From the NCBI GenBank assembly GCA_946902875.1, contig OX336343.1, positions 23,669,596-23,733,595 of the forward strand: a stretch of 64,000 nt of DNA. The letters are read 5' to 3'. This stretch comes from Nematopogon swammerdamellus. Taxonomy: Eukaryota > Arthropoda > Insecta > Lepidoptera > Adelidae. Within the stretch, counting starts at the first letter, position 1, and each line of letters starts with the position of its first letter. A program made the translations under genes and the position numbers. Below are positions 11,272 through 20,731 of this stretch, in pieces. The notes below the pieces were generated by a model, which saw nothing but the letters and a program-made list of their open reading frames with translations, did no database searches and was not told the origin of the DNA.

Positions 11272-11324
11272 CCACGGGGAGAGATGCAGTGGGGCGATTA
11301 TTTTTAAGTACCGGCCCCACACGG
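11272..11324 (-). mobile_element. Element family B, 5' fragment
   Basis: Minus strand reads CCGTGTGGGGCCGGTACTT through GCATCTCTCCCCGTGG; only the first 53 bp of the family are present. Confidence 0.8.
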
Positions 11325-11699
11325 ACCTACATGATCATTGTCCATTTTACGTATTACCACGCCTTTTGAAAACCTCGTAGTGGCCGGCTACCTGGCACGT
11401 GTTTTACTAGACATTATAACTAGCAGCGACTCCTCTCTGCTCTGTCCTCCGTGGCAGTGGCTTTGTGTGAGGCGCCGGAGGCTCCCGCGCGCCGCCCCTC
11501 CCCCGGCCCCGCCCGCCCAAGCGCTGGGCGGGTCACAGAAGGCTTTGAGCCACTCGAGAGCCTTAGATGTGGACACTCGGGGCTAAATTGGGTGATCATT
11601 AGCTCGCAACGGAGGAGTCGCCGCCGGGTATAAGTATGTAAGTATATTATATATAATCATACCCGCGGCTCCGCTCGCGTTAACATTATCGTGCATGAC
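11325..11699. other. Unassigned sequence with GC-rich island and Helitron-end scrap
   Basis: 11440-11640 is strongly GC-rich (CCCCTCCCCCGGCCCC and similar). At 11661-11685 ACCCGCGGCTCCGCTCGCG matches the end module of the Helitron-like families. No coding assignment. Confidence 0.45.
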
Positions 11700-12434
11700 T
11701 TGAGGAGCAACTGATCAAACAGTATTTTGTGTCGTGATCCTAGTTTCGAGAAATTAGCAAAAAACATGTGTCTTGAAAATAAAAAAATCATAGAAAGATG
11801 ATTTTTTTTGCTAATATATTTGTTTTGGCGAGTAGATTATGATGATAAAATAACAAATATACCCTTTCATTTCATAAATCAATGTTTTTTAAATGATAAT
11901 TTCAAACATAATACTCTTTGATGCGATTTTTGATCCATTCCTAAGGAGCAGGATACTCAAACGTAGACAATTTGACGCGGTCGACAACATTCAATATTTT
12001 TTAAAATAATTCTAAATAATTTTTGATGTGAATTCTGTAAAAACACGGAAGTGTCTATTCGCAGGTATACCTGCATGCAGGTATCCTGCGAATAGCCCTG
12101 TCCGATCGGGCATGTCTATTCGCAGGTAAACCTGCATGCTGGTTTTTTTTTTTTAAACCAACTCGCATAGTGGAGTTCGTACCTACGAATACCTCATACC
12201 TTCGAATAGCACTCTCCCGCCTGGTAGATCTATTCGCAGGAAATCAAATAGGACACTCCCAGTTCTTATTTTACCAACCTACGAGTTTTTAGTTAATAAT
12301 CTATGTTTGGCGTACCTGCGAATAGCCCTGCCCTAAAACATACATAAAGGACTATTGAGCTCTACCAAAATAATTTTTTATCGATTTTTTTTTAATAAAT
12401 GCACACAAGACTGTTTGATCTGTTGCTCCTCATT
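11700..12434. mobile_element. DNA-transposon-like element with terminal inverted repeats
   Basis: TGAGGAGCAACTGATCAAAC at 11700 returns inverted at 12411-12434 with one mismatch, and homology weakly extends inward (TTGTGTGCA). The interior is AT-rich and contains five copies of CTATTCGCAGG in both orientations (12055, 12085, 12116, 12230, 12315). No transposase visible. About 735 bp. Confidence 0.6.
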
Positions 12435-12479
12435 TTATATAGCCTGTACCCTTAAGAACATTTAAATATTATTGTTTTT

Positions 12480-12560
12480 TATGTAATCCGGTATGGGTGG
12501 TGGCTGAGTCAAAGGGGTCAGAGCATTGTTCCAGTAGCTCCTGTGAATGGTCGTAGTCTA
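12480..12560 (-). mobile_element. SINE family C, 3' tail fragment
   Basis: ATGTAATCCGGTATGGGTGG then GGCTGAGTC matches the reversed 3' tail of family C at 47622. Confidence 0.7.
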
Positions 12561-12734
12561 CAATTTACTATTATTTACTAAATGATTTATTGAACACTAC
12601 CTTTTCCCCGCGGCTTCGCTAAATGAGGTGCAAAGGCGGACTTATCCCTTGAAGATATTTCTTCCAGCTAACCTTTAGGTGTGTGAAATGGATGAATGCG
12701 ATGTAGGTAACTACTACTCGAGATGTAAAAATTG

Positions 12735-12915
12735 TGCCCACATTTACATTATGTACCTAGGTCTTTTATTCACAGAAACGGTAAAATGTGGAACGCACTC
12801 ACTGCCTATCTATTTCCTTCCAAGTGCAGCCTGAGACGGCGGAAGTGTGTCAGGATCGTGGCGCGTGGAGGCCCGTTGTCTCTGCCTACCCCACTGGAAT
12901 GCAGGCGTGACTTTA
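12735..12915 (+). mobile_element. LINE 3'-end relic
   Basis: Encodes RNGKMWNALTAYLFPS, resembling the extreme C-terminus of CR1/Jockey-like reverse transcriptases (compare GKLWNALPAHIFPP at 15900). Then comes TGTGTCAGGATCGTGGCG, shared with 7850. A short reversed match lies at 13438-13496. Confidence 0.6.
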
Positions 12916-13171
12916 TGTATATAATATTATGTACTAAGTATTGTGTACTTTTGTTGTGCTCATTTAAACTCATTTGGGATGGACCACACAAACTCATTAA
13001 AGCGAATTGGGCGATCGCGTAGGGTTGCCAACCGTACTTTTAAATAAAGTATCTCATTTTATTTTAGGAAAATACTTTAATTTCAAACAGTGCGTCAAAT
13101 GAAACTTAAACTGACAGCACCTCAGTAATCGAATGCAGTAACATCATCATATCCTTATACCTTTAATAAAA
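12916..13171. other. Unassigned AT-rich spacer
   Basis: No recognised features; simple AT-rich DNA. Confidence 0.4.
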
Positions 13172-13372
13172 TCCAACGTCTGCTTTCTGCCTGCCTGTCC
13201 GTCTGTCCGCTTATAACTCGAGAACCACTGAACCGATTTTAATAAAAAAAAAATTCTACGGATAGCTTGATTCTTCCCATCAACTATAGGCTACTTACTA
13301 TCACGCTAAATGGCTTATGAGGTTAGCAGAGAAGTCAAATATGAGAGCGGGCGGAGCCGCGGGCACAGCTAG
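13172..13372 (+). mobile_element. Helitron-like element H2
   Basis: Starts TCCAACGTCTGCTTTCTGCC after AAAA and ends GCGGAGCCGCGGGCACAGCTAG followed by T in the flank. That fits the Helitron rule of a 5' TC, a 3' hairpin then CTAG, and insertion between A and T. About 200 bp, no coding. Related copies at 18155-18424 and 58494-58684. Confidence 0.78.
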
Positions 13373-13437
13373 TATTGTATAAAAAAGTGTATAAAAATAC
13401 TTCATAACTTCTGAAATGTGCAAAGAGCACTAAAAAT

Positions 13438-13496
13438 ATACATACATACATAGCGTCACGCCTGTTTCCCGGTGGGGTAGGCAGAGACAACGATCG
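13438..13496 (-). mobile_element. LINE 3'-end scrap
   Basis: Reverse complement contains TTGTCTCTGCCTACCCCACC and AGGCGTGACGCTATGTATG, the end shared with 12880-12915. Confidence 0.55.
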
Positions 13497-13851
13497 AAAT
13501 ATATATTTCAAAATTTAAATAAATAATATTTCTTTCTAAGACTGTACTACTTATTTACCACCTCTGAGATCAGAAATATTATGTTATTTATTCTAAACAA
13601 AGTTGGCAACCCTAGGCCACGAGCCATGCGCCAGTTGATTTGGCGTTCGGCGCAATTTGTGTGCTCATTGAAATTGATGGCTCCTCCGGGGGGCGCAGAC
13701 CAGGGGGGAGGGGGGTCGCTTTTGGTTTCCCTGATATGTCTGTCCGTCTGTCATCTATAGTACGCCTGTTAATGGAATGATTTCCCACTTCTTTTGTTCT
13801 TACTTTTATTATTTACAAGCTTATTTCAAAAGAAGATAGTAAGTCACGGCG
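13497..13851. other. Unassigned sequence
   Basis: Contains a G-rich stretch (GGGGGGAGGGGGGTCG near 13705) and otherwise nothing I can assign. Confidence 0.4.
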
Positions 13852-13974
13852 AGGACGAAGGCCGTGGCCGAGCTGGGTGGGTTCAAAGTTTGAACCCACC
13901 CAGCTCGGCCACGGCCTTCGTCCTTCGGCTTTTCGGCTTCGGCCTTTTATCGTTTGAACTTCAAACGATAAAAG
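13852..13974. repeat. Two adjacent perfect palindromes
   Basis: First: 36-bp arms 13852-13887 and 13889-13924 with a single-base spacer at 13888. Second: 15-bp arms 13944-13958 and 13960-13974 with a single-base spacer at 13959. Both are perfect. Arms repeat words used in flanking DNA (GGCCGAGCTG, CGAAGGC). Confidence 0.95.
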
Positions 13975-14147
13975 TTCTCTGAGATATTTTAAGTAACTAA
14001 AGGCGAGGCCGAAGGCGGAGCTTCGTTCACGTAATCGATATTCCTTCTCGGCGAAAGTAACTAGGTAACTAAAGATAAACCTTCTTGAAGAAAGTAAGTT
14101 AAGTAATTAAGGGCGGGGCCGAATGCCGAGCTGTATTATTGATAGCG

Positions 14148-14270
14148 CGACATGAATGTGGCATCATTTCACCTACGAGTAGGTGTATAACGATGCCCAT
14201 GGACATTCTGTGATGCACGGGGATTGCGAGGGCCCATGTCGGCCTGACAGGAGCCTTTTCCCGCCCCTCC
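14148..14270 (-). mobile_element. LINE-alpha 3' end, degraded
   Basis: Matches, with many changes, the 3' end of the CR1/Jockey-like LINE at 15735-15850 (GCGCGACAT, ACGATGCCCATGGACATTC, GGCCTGACAGG). A run of 14 C follows at 14272-14285. Confidence 0.65.
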
Positions 14271-14800
14271 TCCCCCCCCCCCCCCGTCTCGCCTCCTTTC
14301 CTTATCGCAGCCTCCCCGCTTCTGTATAATTTTTGCGATTAGTAGGTATAGGTACATTCGTGATGTCAGTCCATCACACCTTGGTAAACTGGGGATGCGC
14401 ATGTCTAGCAGTGATCACTAAAACACTGGCTGAGTGACAGTAATTTACAAAAATTGTATTGTGCAGCTAGCTTTTGCCCGCGCCTTCGCTCGCGTGAAAT
14501 TCGTATTTAAAAAGAAGAAAGTAAGTATAAACCTTTATTTCGGCGCGCGGAACAATTCGGTTTGTATGAGAGCCACGTCTTAGCGTAACCGGAACTGAAT
14601 TTATTTCCTAGCCCATCCTGTGTCCCGTATAGTAAATTGTGCTTGTACTAAGTTTAATCGAATTCTGATGATTGGTTTAAGAGTTATGGAGGAACATACA
14701 TTCATACAGAAAAGATTTCTAAAATTCGTAAATTTAGTTTTAGTATCATACATAGAGTCTACAAACGCAGTATCTCATAAAACAAAGTAACTTACTACAT

Positions 14801-15286
14801 TTATTTTTTATTTATTTATTTAATATGCTTTATTGTTTAATATAAATTATATATAACAAATGGCGGACTTATTGCCTTAGGCAATCTCTGCCGGTCAACC
14901 ACACTATTAAAACATATTTTATTGTAGGTATTTAAAGAAACAACACTTAACATATTAATAAATTAATGAAAAAAAAACAACAAAGATAACTTGAACGCCT
15001 AAAATAACACTATAATATTATATACTGCGCACTGAATGAAAGGTCGGTCGAAACGGCTATGTAAATAGTTTGTGTTTTCCGTCCAGTTCAGTGTAGCCGG
15101 CACGACCGAAGGGAAACACTGACGTGGCACCAAGTTCAACCGGTGTTATGGGCTGACATCACGGATGTTGTAGGTGATGTAGCCAACCGTGTCAGTTTCC
15201 ATAAAAAAAAAATATACATACATGAACATAGATAAAAAAAAATATATATTAATAAATAGAGACATACTTATGTATGTATGTTATGT
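14801..15286 (-). mobile_element. LINE 3' end inserted in H1
   Basis: The left end has a (TTTA)n tract, the reverse of a (TAAA)n tail, then CAAATGGCGGACTTATTGCC and the GCAATCTCTGCCGGTCAACC end motif common to lepidopteran LINE 3' UTRs. Similar ends occur near 12625, 51190 and 60365. The 11-bp duplication supports target-primed insertion. A family A SINE lies inside. Confidence 0.75.
15027..15211 (+). mobile_element. SINE family A, 3' half
   Basis: From CGCACTGAATGAAAGGTCGG to GTGTCAGTTTCCATAAAA; the head is missing. It lies within the LINE fragment inserted in H1. Confidence 0.88.
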
Positions 15287-15313
15287 ACTTACTACATGAC
15301 CATCCCTTACAGA

Positions 15314-15727
15314 TTTATTATTAGTATTGATTATATAATAACTTACAAATTATAGTAAGTATTCAGAGATTAGTAATTGAACATTGTATGCGTCGTACGC
15401 ATTAGCAAGTAGTTTAGTTAGGTAAATATTTATGTAGTAAGACACCAGCACCATGTGAGAAGAGCAAACATAAGTCTCGTGATTGTAACGCATATTTGGT
15501 ATCTTGTTCTGTCACAAAGCCAAACCAAACACAACGCGAGTAGGTAGTCGGACGGAAGCGTTGAATGCGTAGACTCTACCCAGTATATACAGTCACATCC
15601 TACAACCCCATTTGTGGAACCTGTCGCGGCCGGCTACAAACACTACACATCACATACCACAGATCATCAAATACCTACCGCCCGCGTCTGTGTCACATAC
15701 AAACTTTTTTTTTTTTTTTTTTATTGA
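15314..15727. other. Unassigned spacer
   Basis: AT-rich, with short ORFs only. A T-tract at 15705-15722 marks the tail side of the next LINE copy. Confidence 0.45.
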
Positions 15728-16752
15728 AAGCGCGACATATGGCGCCGAGCCACCCATAAGGTGTCTAACGACGCCCATGGACATTCGGTCGTATGCGGGG
15801 GTTGCGAATGCCATGCCGGCCTGACAGGTGCCCATTCACGCCCCTCTTGAAGGACCCGAGACTGTATTTGGGGGGAAATATATGAGCAGGGAGAGCGTTC
15901 CAGAGTTTACCGGTTCTGTAGAGGAAAGATCTGCAGAATCGATTAGTACGCATCCGCGGTAAGTCCAGCGTATAGGGATGCAATCCCTGCCCAGTGCGTG
16001 TGGTGCGGAGGTGGAAAGGGGACGACGGGATTGCGTTAAACAGCTCCTCCGAGCACTCCCCATGGAATAAGCGATAGAACACACTTAGGGAGCCGACATC
16101 CCTACGGTGTTGCAGTGGTTCTAGATCGCGGGACACTTCGGGGTCACCCACTAGTCACACGGCTAGACGCTGGATCGAGTCCAGAGGCGCAAGCTGGTAT
16201 TTGGCAGAGCCATCCCACAGGTGCGAGCAGTACTCCAAGCAGGACCTGATCTGCGATTTATACAAAAGCAGCCTTTGGTCCGGCGTGAAGTACCGTCGCA
16301 CCTTATTGAGTACGCCCAGCTTTTTAGAAGCCAGCTTGGCCTTCCCCTCGATATGGCGACGAAAGTTCAAGTCGTGCGACAGTTCGACTCCGAGGACCCC
16401 GAGGTGTTCGCTTAATTTAAGCGACGTGCCTTGGAATGAAGGAGCCGGTGTGAACGCCGCTCTCTTCGCACTGAAAGCGCAAACTTGTGTCTTGGAAGCG
16501 TTGAACTCGACCAAATTACTACGGCCCCATTCGGAAATAAAGCCGAGTGTGTGTTCGAGCTCAGACACAAGTCTTCGCCTCTTCTCATCCACATTATCCC
16601 GACTGGCTGAAGGGTGACTGGTGTAGGATCCGTGTGCCGTACTGTCATCCGCATAACAATGTATGTTGCCCAGAGACAGCATATCATTGATGTGCAGAAG
16701 AAACAGCGTGGGTGACAACACAGACCATTGTGGTACGCCCCTTATAGGTGCT
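15728..16752 (-). pseudogene. CR1/Jockey-like LINE (LINE-alpha), reverse transcriptase C-terminal half
   Basis: The minus-strand frame from about 16742 to 15765 reads GVPQWSVLSPTLFLLHINDM, then the catalytic YADD box, then the thumb-like region SKTQVCAFSAKRAAF to LLLYKSQIRSCLEYCSHLWD. After one in-frame TGA (16155-16157, where the family has Arg, probably a CGA to TGA change) it continues FYRLFHGECSEELFNAIPSS and GKLWNALPAHIFPPKYSLGS. The protein starts inside the RT domain, so endonuclease and RT N-terminus are lost by 5' truncation. The 3' UTR ends near 15728 in poly-T (poly-A on its strand). Not functional; a parent for at least five shorter fragments here. Confidence 0.92.
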
Positions 16753-16756
16753 AGAC

Positions 16757-16980
16757 TAGGTGGTAGGGTTTAACCCGCCCGGGTTGGTACCACCGCACTA
16801 AATGAAAGGTCGGTCAAAACGGCTATGTAAATTGGTTGTGTTTTCCGTCCAGTTCAGTGTAGCCGGCACGACCGAAGGGAAGCACTGGCGTGGCACCAAG
16901 TTCACCCGGTGTTATGGGCTGACATCACAGAATGATGTTAGGTGATGTAGCCAGCCGTGTCAGATTCAATAAAATAAATA
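16757..16980 (+). mobile_element. SINE family A, 5'-truncated
   Basis: Begins AGGTGGTAGGGTTTAACCCG directly beside the truncated 5' end of LINE-alpha and runs to GTGTCAGATTCAATAAAA. Confidence 0.88.
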
Positions 16981-17032
16981 AATAAAAAAAAACTAACTAT
17001 ATACTAATAAGCAGTTTCGGCCTCGGGATCGG

Positions 17033-17276
17033 GAATAAGGACAAGATGCCGTGCTAAAGGGCGACAGCATCGCTACCTCTCACCTTGGCACGGTACTTCC
17101 ACCGAGTCATGCAGGTCTTTGAGCCTACTTGCTGCTTGATAGATTTAATCTTGTTCGAATACTTTGCGAAACGTGGTGGTCGGTGTTCTGCTGTAATTCA
17201 AGAGTTCTTGCAGCACAACACCGATTACTCTGCTTACCTGGATTGTCGGGATTCAGCGTGTGTCATATGTATGTAA
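17033..17276 (+). mobile_element. Element family B, 5'-truncated
   Basis: From AAGGACAAGATGCCGTGC, through CGGTGTTCTGCTG and its partner CAGCACAACACCG, to GTGTGTCATATGTATG. It immediately precedes a family A head. Confidence 0.85.
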
Positions 17277-17280
17277 TTTT

Positions 17281-17438
17281 CAGCCTCGGTAGCTCAGTGG
17301 TGCGGTCGGTCGACTGTTGTTAAGCAACCCTGAGCGCGGTCAGTACTTGGATGGGCGACCGCTCGACGGTTGGAGGCTGACCGTGGTTCGGATTCGACGT
17401 AAAACTGTAGGTCACTTCCCTTCTTACCTTACTAGGTG
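17281..17438 (+). mobile_element. SINE family A, head only
   Basis: CAGCCTCGGTAGCTCAGTGG, GTTAAGCAACCCTGAGCGCG, TACTTGGATGGGCGACCGC, then B-box-like GTGGTTCGGATTC, stopping at CTTACTAGGTGGT. One of the best-preserved heads, useful for judging the tRNA and 5S resemblance. Confidence 0.85.
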
Positions 17439-18154
17439 GTTTCCGTTTCACTTTCCAGCAAGGCAGCTATTTTGTCTCTCGCGAAAAAACAAAACACCGT
17501 CTCCACTCGCAGAACTATTTTCCAAAGAGTTTGTATTACGTCGCTGCGCCGCCGTAAGTATTCCGCCGCTCTCATACCCTTTAAGTCCCTTTGACTCAAA
17601 ATAGTACTACTCCCCTTGGCTCCCAGGCCCTTTTAGCGGCGCTCAAAAACGCAAAATTTTGGCGCGCGCGCTCCCGCACAAATTCGAATATCCCGCCTCA
17701 ATCGATCGATCCATCAATACTCTTTATTCAGTCTTGTTTGTACTGAAATTACGCGTTCAGTGATACCAAACTCTTCAGGATTCACTTATTTAGAAGCACA
17801 GACCGATTTTTTGAACTCCAGGCAAAACAAAACATACTCGATTTTTTTTTTTCTGACCAAAACTGTACAATTTCGTCTTACATGTCGCATACCGAAATAA
17901 GCGCATTGAAACGAACTATCGAATACCGAACTACGTTTACGGGTACAATCTTTGTCTATTCCAGGGTCAGTGGAAATGTCAGCTGCCAAAAGTGACATTT
18001 TATTTTCTGTCAACTTCATTATATATTTTCTGTGTGAAGTTGATTGTGTTGCCCTGTCGTGTCTGAGAATAGTAATTAGTAAGTTTAACCAAGAAATGAT
18101 ACCAGTATTGAGTGTTTTGGTAGAAAATTGGTAGAATTAGATAATGAATTAAAA
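17439..18154. other. Unassigned sequence
   Basis: Mixed composition, with GCGGCGCTC and GGCGCGCGCGC patches near 17635-17670. No gene or repeat border recognised. Confidence 0.4.
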
Positions 18155-18424
18155 CTAGCGGCGCGCAAAAGGCGCGCAATAAGTGGAGCGCGCGCTCCAC
18201 TTGAGAGCCATGGGTCGTCGACAAAAATGGAGCGCGCGCTCCAGTTGGGACTTCACTGCTAACCTCATACGCCATTTAGCGTGATAGTAAGTAGCCTATA
18301 GTTGATGGGAAGAATCATTCTATCCGTAGATTTTTTTTTTAATAAAATCGATTCAGTGGTTCTCGAGTTATAAACTGACAGCCAGACATACACTCAGACA
18401 CTCAGACAGAAAGCAGACGTTGGA
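18155..18424 (-). mobile_element. Helitron-like H2 with an unusual 3' end
   Basis: The 5' end TCCAACGTCTGCTTTCTG (minus strand, 18424) matches H2 at 13172, and homology runs to about 18250. The 3' part differs: it carries two copies of the palindrome TGGAGCGCGCGCTCCA (18186, 18227) and a GCGCGC-loop-GCGCGC hairpin, then CTAG at 18155-18158. The Helitron-type ending is kept but the hairpin is different. Confidence 0.7.
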
Positions 18425-18471
18425 TTTTATTATAGGTAATGAAAAGGAATAAGGAAGGATAGTAGAAGCAT

Positions 18472-18850
18472 TTTTTTTGTGGAATCTGACACGGTTGGCT
18501 ACATCACGTAGCATTCGTGATGTCAGCCCACAACACCGGGTGAACTAGGTGCCATGTCTGGACAGAACAAACCAACTATTGACATAGCGGTTTCGACCGA
18601 CCTTTCATTCAGTGCGGTGGCACGAAGTAACTGGGTAATGTAATCTGTGGAGGTGGTATCAACTTATGCTTGTTAAACCGTACCACCTACCTAGTAAGGT
18701 AAGAAGGGAAGGGACCTACAATTTTACTTGGAATCCGAACCACGGTCAACCTCCAACGGTCGAACGGTCTGACCGCGCCCGGTGTGCTTATGATGATCAC
18801 GAACGACAGTCGACCGACCACACCACTAAGCTACCGAGGCGAGGCTGACA
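18472..18850 (-). mobile_element. SINE family A, near full length
   Basis: Minus strand: GTCAGCCTCGCCTCGGTAGC, body, and 3' end GTCAGATTCCACAAAAAAAA. Small insertions and changes relative to other copies; GCCTCG is duplicated at the head. Confidence 0.88.
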
Positions 18851-18884
18851 AAAAATTTAATTTTCGAAACATTTTTATTTTTGA

Positions 18885-19522
18885 CTGGCTTTTGCCCGCG
18901 GCTTCGCTCGCGTGAAATTCGGATTTAAAAAGAAGAAGGTAAGTAAGTACTTGTACCGTATGGGGCCGGTACTTTAAAATAATAGCCCCACTGCATCTCT
19001 TCCCGTGTATGTCGTAAAAGGCGACTAAGGGATATGACTCCCTTCTTATACTACTAGGTGGTAGGGTTTAACCCGCCCGGGTTGGTACCACCGCACTGAA
19101 TCTGAATATGAAAGGTCAGTCGAAACGGCTATGTAAATAGTTTGTGTTTTCTGTCCAGTTCAGTGTAGCTGGCACGACCGAAGGGAAGCACTGACGTGGC
19201 ACGAAGATCACCCGGTGTTATGGGCTGACATCACGGATGTTGTAGGTGATGTAGCCAACCGTGTCAGTTTCCATAAAAAAAAAAAGTAAGAAAGAAGGCC
19301 GAGCTGTGTTCCCGCGTTACCGCGTTATTTCGAAAAAATTCGGTTTGTATGAGAGCCACATTTTAGCGTAACCGAAACTGAATTTTATTTAGGTTATTGT
19401 ATTAAGTTTAATCGAATTCTGATGATCGGTTTTGGAGTTATGGAGGAACATTCATACATAGAGTCTAAAAACGCAGTATTTCATAAAACAAAGTAACATA
19501 CTCCATGACCATCCCTTACAGA
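18885..19522 (-). mobile_element. Helitron-like H1, carrying a nested insertion
   Basis: GGCTTTTGCCCGCGGCTTCG at 18888 is the reversed 3' end (CTAG mutated to CTGG). The 5' end is at 19522 (reversed TCTGTAAGGGATGG). It is split by the B/A chimeric SINE at 18953-19281 within a GTAAGTAAGTA tract. Confidence 0.8.
18953..19281 (+). mobile_element. Chimeric element: family B 5' module joined to family A body
   Basis: 18953-19032 is the start of family B (ACCGTATGGGGCCGGTACTT, GGCGACTAAGGGATA). It then changes, through ACTCCCTTCTTATACTACTA, into the family A body at GGTGGTAGGGTTTAACCCGC and ends with the family A tail CATAAAA. The same join occurs at 44836-45145. Confidence 0.88.
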
Positions 19523-19524
19523 TA

Positions 19525-19735
19525 TTTTTTTATGGAGACTGACACGGTTGCCTAAATCACCTACAACATCCGTGACGTCAGCCCATAACACTGGGTGAAC
19601 TTGGTGCCACGTCAGTGCTTCCCTTCTGTCGGGCCGGCTACACTGAACTGGACGGAAAACACAAACTATTTACATAGCCGTTTCGACTGCCCTTTCATTC
19701 AGTGCGGTGGTACGAACCCAGGCGGGTTTTGATTT
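19525..19735 (-). mobile_element. SINE family A, 5'-truncated
   Basis: Minus strand runs from CCGCCTGGGTTCGTACCACC to GTGTCAGTCTCCATAAAAAA. It abuts the H1 element's 5' end. Confidence 0.87.
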
Positions 19736-20609
19736 TACATTTTTGTAAGTAGGTAAAAATAATTTCAAATAGGAAGACATGTTATTTTCGTTTCGAAAAT
19801 GGCGCACGCCCGCCCGCCACTATTTCGATGTGCGACCTTCTTGATTTATAGTTGTTGTTGATTTAAAAACGGCAGGTGCGCTTGAATCGAAGGCCGTCGT
19901 GTGATTTATCGATCATCCAACCATCACGTCCGACATTCAATATGGTAAGCAGTACCCACATCCAACTCCCGACATTGAGGACGGAATACATATCAAGACC
20001 TGAATGCTAAATAATTTACGAGTTGAAAGGTGTGACTTAAATCAATAATGAAATTATGCTACTCATAATGACGCCGCTAAAAGTTAAACATTCTAAGTAC
20101 CTAACACCTGTTGTGTTATGGAAGTCGACAAAAACAACCATTAAAATGAATTACGCCTTCGGAAGCTCAGTATCCACTTATCAATGTTTGCTCACGAAAT
20201 CAAGTACCTAGGTCGAGACTGCACTCAAATAATGCTAAATGGATTTTGTTAAATCATTGAAAATAATAATCATCAAAATTAAACTAAAATTTATTAGATG
20301 ACATAGAAAAACTATTCTGAAGTAGTAGACGTCATTTCCCATGGACCAAGAGGATTTAATCTTATTAGACAAACGATAAGGGCAATGAAATATCTTATCA
20401 CTTTTTGTATTTAGATAATATCACTCTAGTGCCATGTGCTAGGGTAGGTCTTTGATGTGAGACGCCATTTGTGTCGACACATTGAATATGCATGTCGACT
20501 CTACACATTGACTCCAAGTCACGTTGGGGCCTCAAATGCAGCAAATATATAGAAAATCATTCAAAATTTCGAATTTGTTGCGTTTGCGGTTGAAACCCGG
20601 TTTGTGGTC
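19736..20609. other. Unassigned spacer
   Basis: No recognisable coding or repeat features in about 870 bp of moderately AT-rich DNA. Confidence 0.5.
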
Positions 20610-20686
20610 GGTTTGTGGTCGGTGTTGTGCAGTAATTTAAGTTCTTGCAGCACAACACCCATTAATCTGCTTATCCCGATCGTCAG
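20610..20686 (+). mobile_element. Element family B, 3' fragment
   Basis: GTGGTCGGTGTTGTGCAGTA through TCTTGCAGCACAACACCC and CTGCTTATCCCGATCGTCAG. It runs directly into the palindrome at 20687. Confidence 0.8.
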
Positions 20687-20731
20687 ACAGATGGTTTGAT
20701 TAGATAGATTCTATCTAACCAAACCATCTGT
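20687..20731. repeat. Near-perfect palindrome, 22-bp arms
   Basis: Arms 20687-20708 and 20710-20731 pair with one mismatch around a single base. It lies where the family B tail should be. Confidence 0.9.

Larger units (their letters stand above)
14467..15313 (-). mobile_element. Helitron-like element H1, carrying a nested insertion
   Basis: Minus-strand element: 5' TCTGTAAGGGATGGTCATG at 15313, 3' end GCGAAGGCGCGGGCAAAAG then CTAG at 14467-14470. Other H1 copies are about 300-640 bp; this one is interrupted at 14801-15286 by an insertion flanked by ACTTACTACAT at 14790-14800 and 15287-15297, a perfect 11-bp duplication. Non-coding. Confidence 0.85.

Noticed and set aside
12120..12330. CRISPR-like spacing of CTATTCGCAGG motifs
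   Set aside because: Eukaryotic context, irregular spacing and mixed orientation; better explained as transposon-internal motifs.
17281..17385. Possible 5S rRNA gene
   Set aside because: Only about the middle third resembles 5S; the ends differ and the block is part of a dispersed SINE.
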